Source: Sulfuritortus calidifontis (GTDB lineage: Bacteria; Pseudomonadota; Gammaproteobacteria; Burkholderiales; Thiobacillaceae). From it: a stretch of 64,000 nucleotides of DNA. Where the stretch lies: positions 1,426,001 to 1,490,000 of the forward strand of contig NZ_AP018721.1 in NCBI RefSeq assembly GCF_003967275.1, written 5' to 3'. Of this stretch, positions 62,990 to 64,000 are shown in pieces. Made by a program: the position numbers and the translations under genes. Under the pieces are notes generated by a model that saw only the letters and a program-made list of their open reading frames with translations, had not been told where the DNA came from and did no database searches. How positions within the stretch are numbered: position 1 is the stretch's first letter; each line of letters starts with the position of its first letter.

Positions 62990-64000
62990 TCAACGCGGCG
63001 CCTGGCCGGGGATAGGCGGCGTCGGACAGCGCACGTCGGCGTTCTGGCCGCGATGGCGCAGGACATGATCCATCAGCACGATGGCCAGCATGGCCTCGGC
63101 GATCGGCGTCGCCCGGATGCCGACACAGGGGTCGTGCCGGCCGTGGGTCACCACCTCGACCGGCTCGCCGGCCAGGTTGATCGAGCGCCCGGGCAAGCGG
63201 ATGCTGGAAGTCGGCTTGATCGCGATCGAGGCGAGGATGTCCTGGCCGGTGGAGATGCCGCCCAGGATGCCGCCGGCGTGGTTCGACAAAAAGCCCTGCG
63301 GAGTCAGCTCGTCCCGGTGCTCGGTGCCCTTCTGGGCGACGCTGGCGAAACCATCGCCGATCTCCACCCCCTTCACCGCATTGATGCTCATCAGGGCATG
63401 GGCGAGGTCGGCATCCAGCCGGTCGTAGACCGGCTCGCCCAGGCCGACCGGCACCTTTTCCGCCACCACGTTGATGCGGGCGCCGACCGAGTTGCCCTCG
63501 CGGCGCAGGGCATCCATATAAGCCTCCAGCTCGGCGACGATGCCGGCATTGGGCGCGAAGAAGGCATTGTCGGCCACCGCCTCCCAGCTCTGGAACGGCA
63601 CCACGATCGGGCCGAGCTGGGCCAGATAGCCGCGGATGACCGTACCGTAGCGCTCGTGCAGCCACTTCTTGGCGATGGCCCCGGCGGCGACCCGCACGGC
63701 GGTCTCCCGGGCCGAGGAACGGCCGCCGCCCTTGTAGTCGCGGATGCCGTATTTCTGCCAGTAGGTGTAGTCGGCGTGGCCCGGGCGGAAGGTCTGGGCG
63801 ATCTCGGAATAGTCCTTGCTGCGCTGGTCCTCGTTGCGGATCAGCAGGGCGATGGGCGTGCCGGTGGTCCTGCCGTCGAACACGCCGGACAGGATCTCCA
63901 CCGTGTCCGATTCGCGCCGCTGGGTGACGTGGCGCGAGGTGCCGGGCTTGCGCCGGTCGAGGTCGATCTGGATGTCTTCGGCCGTCAACGCCAGCCCGGG
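62990..64000 (-). CDS. aroC: Chorismate synthase (5' end beyond window)
   Basis: 337 codons, open to the right edge. The frame reads back from [20 protein letters not shown], so only about 25-30 N-terminal residues are missing. Signatures are [52 protein letters not shown] and [18 protein letters not shown]. It makes chorismate from EPSP with reduced FMN, the branch point to tryptophan, folate and other aromatics. Confidence 0.96.
   Translation of the reverse strand, partial: PGLALTAEDIQIDLDRRKPGTSRHVTQRRESDTVEILSGVFDGRTTGTPIALLIRNEDQRSKDYSEIAQTFRPGHADYTYWQKYGIRDYKGGGRSSARETAVRVAAGAIAKKWLHERYGTVIRGYLAQLGPIVVPFQSWEAVADNAFFAPNAGIVAELEAYMDALRREGNSVGARINVVAEKVPVGLGEPVYDRLDADLAHALMSINAVKGVEIGDGFASVAQKGTEHRDELTPQGFLSNHAGGILGGISTGQDILASIAIKPTSSIRLPGRSINLAGEPVEVVTHGRHDPCVGIRATPIAEAMLAIVLMDHVLRHRGQNADVRCPTPPIPGQAPR

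Overview
The window is GC-rich chromosomal DNA of a Gram-negative bacterium, most likely a betaproteobacterium. The evidence is gene order: mlaFEDCB with an extra ABC pair, then ibaG, murA and hisGDCBHAFIE, a HIT gene and tatABC; and leuC, an entericidin gene, leuD, leuB, asd, usg, fimV, truA, trpFBA, accD, folC, a SPOR gene, cvpA, purF and metZ. Lipid A (LpxH), Mla and FimV genes confirm an outer membrane. I cannot name the genus from this sequence. Most of the DNA is housekeeping and biosynthetic, with little sign of a large mobile element.

Layout. 1-2740: divergent ppsA (only its start) and ppsR, a TrmH-type RNA methyltransferase, and an unusual membrane protein with two GYF-like domains and pentapeptide repeats. 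2790-2893: a probable small RNA carrying an anti-Shine-Dalgarno sequence. 3059-13397: dnaE, a small basic ArfA-like protein, rfbBACD for dTDP-L-rhamnose, phoH, a Bcp-type peroxiredoxin and an EAL-HDOD regulator. 13660-14787: tRNA-Ser(GGA) with a duplicated 5' half beside it, then a VTT-domain membrane protein. 14792-16041: an ammonium transporter behind a sigma-54 promoter.

16145-31080 is one long minus-strand run: Mla phospholipid transport, an ABC-2 exporter, IbaG, MurA, the whole his pathway except hisZ (HisG is the short form), a HIT protein and the Tat translocase. It starts at a good sigma-70 promoter that directly abuts two back-to-back palindromic repeat elements (31081-31370). 31366-36600: a short DUF72-like gene, cysS, recQ, and an Xre/MbcA-RES toxin-antitoxin pair with palindromic repeats around it and a 21-nt copy of recQ sequence behind it. 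36654-42065: glnS, then two secreted proteins (TPR, and L,D-transpeptidase) that share a C-terminal domain, ppiB and lpxH.

42262-61471 is a second long minus-strand run for leucine, aspartate-semialdehyde, tryptophan, folate, malonyl-CoA, purine and methionine synthesis. metZ at its downstream end has its own leader: a SAM-II-type riboswitch followed at once by an intrinsic terminator. The window ends with an MFS transporter, a DUF465 protein and aroC, whose start lies beyond base 64000.

The most interesting signals are non-coding: the anti-SD small RNA, the SAM-II/terminator leader, the sigma-54 site at amt, the paired palindromes upstream of mla, and the tRNA-Ser half duplication.
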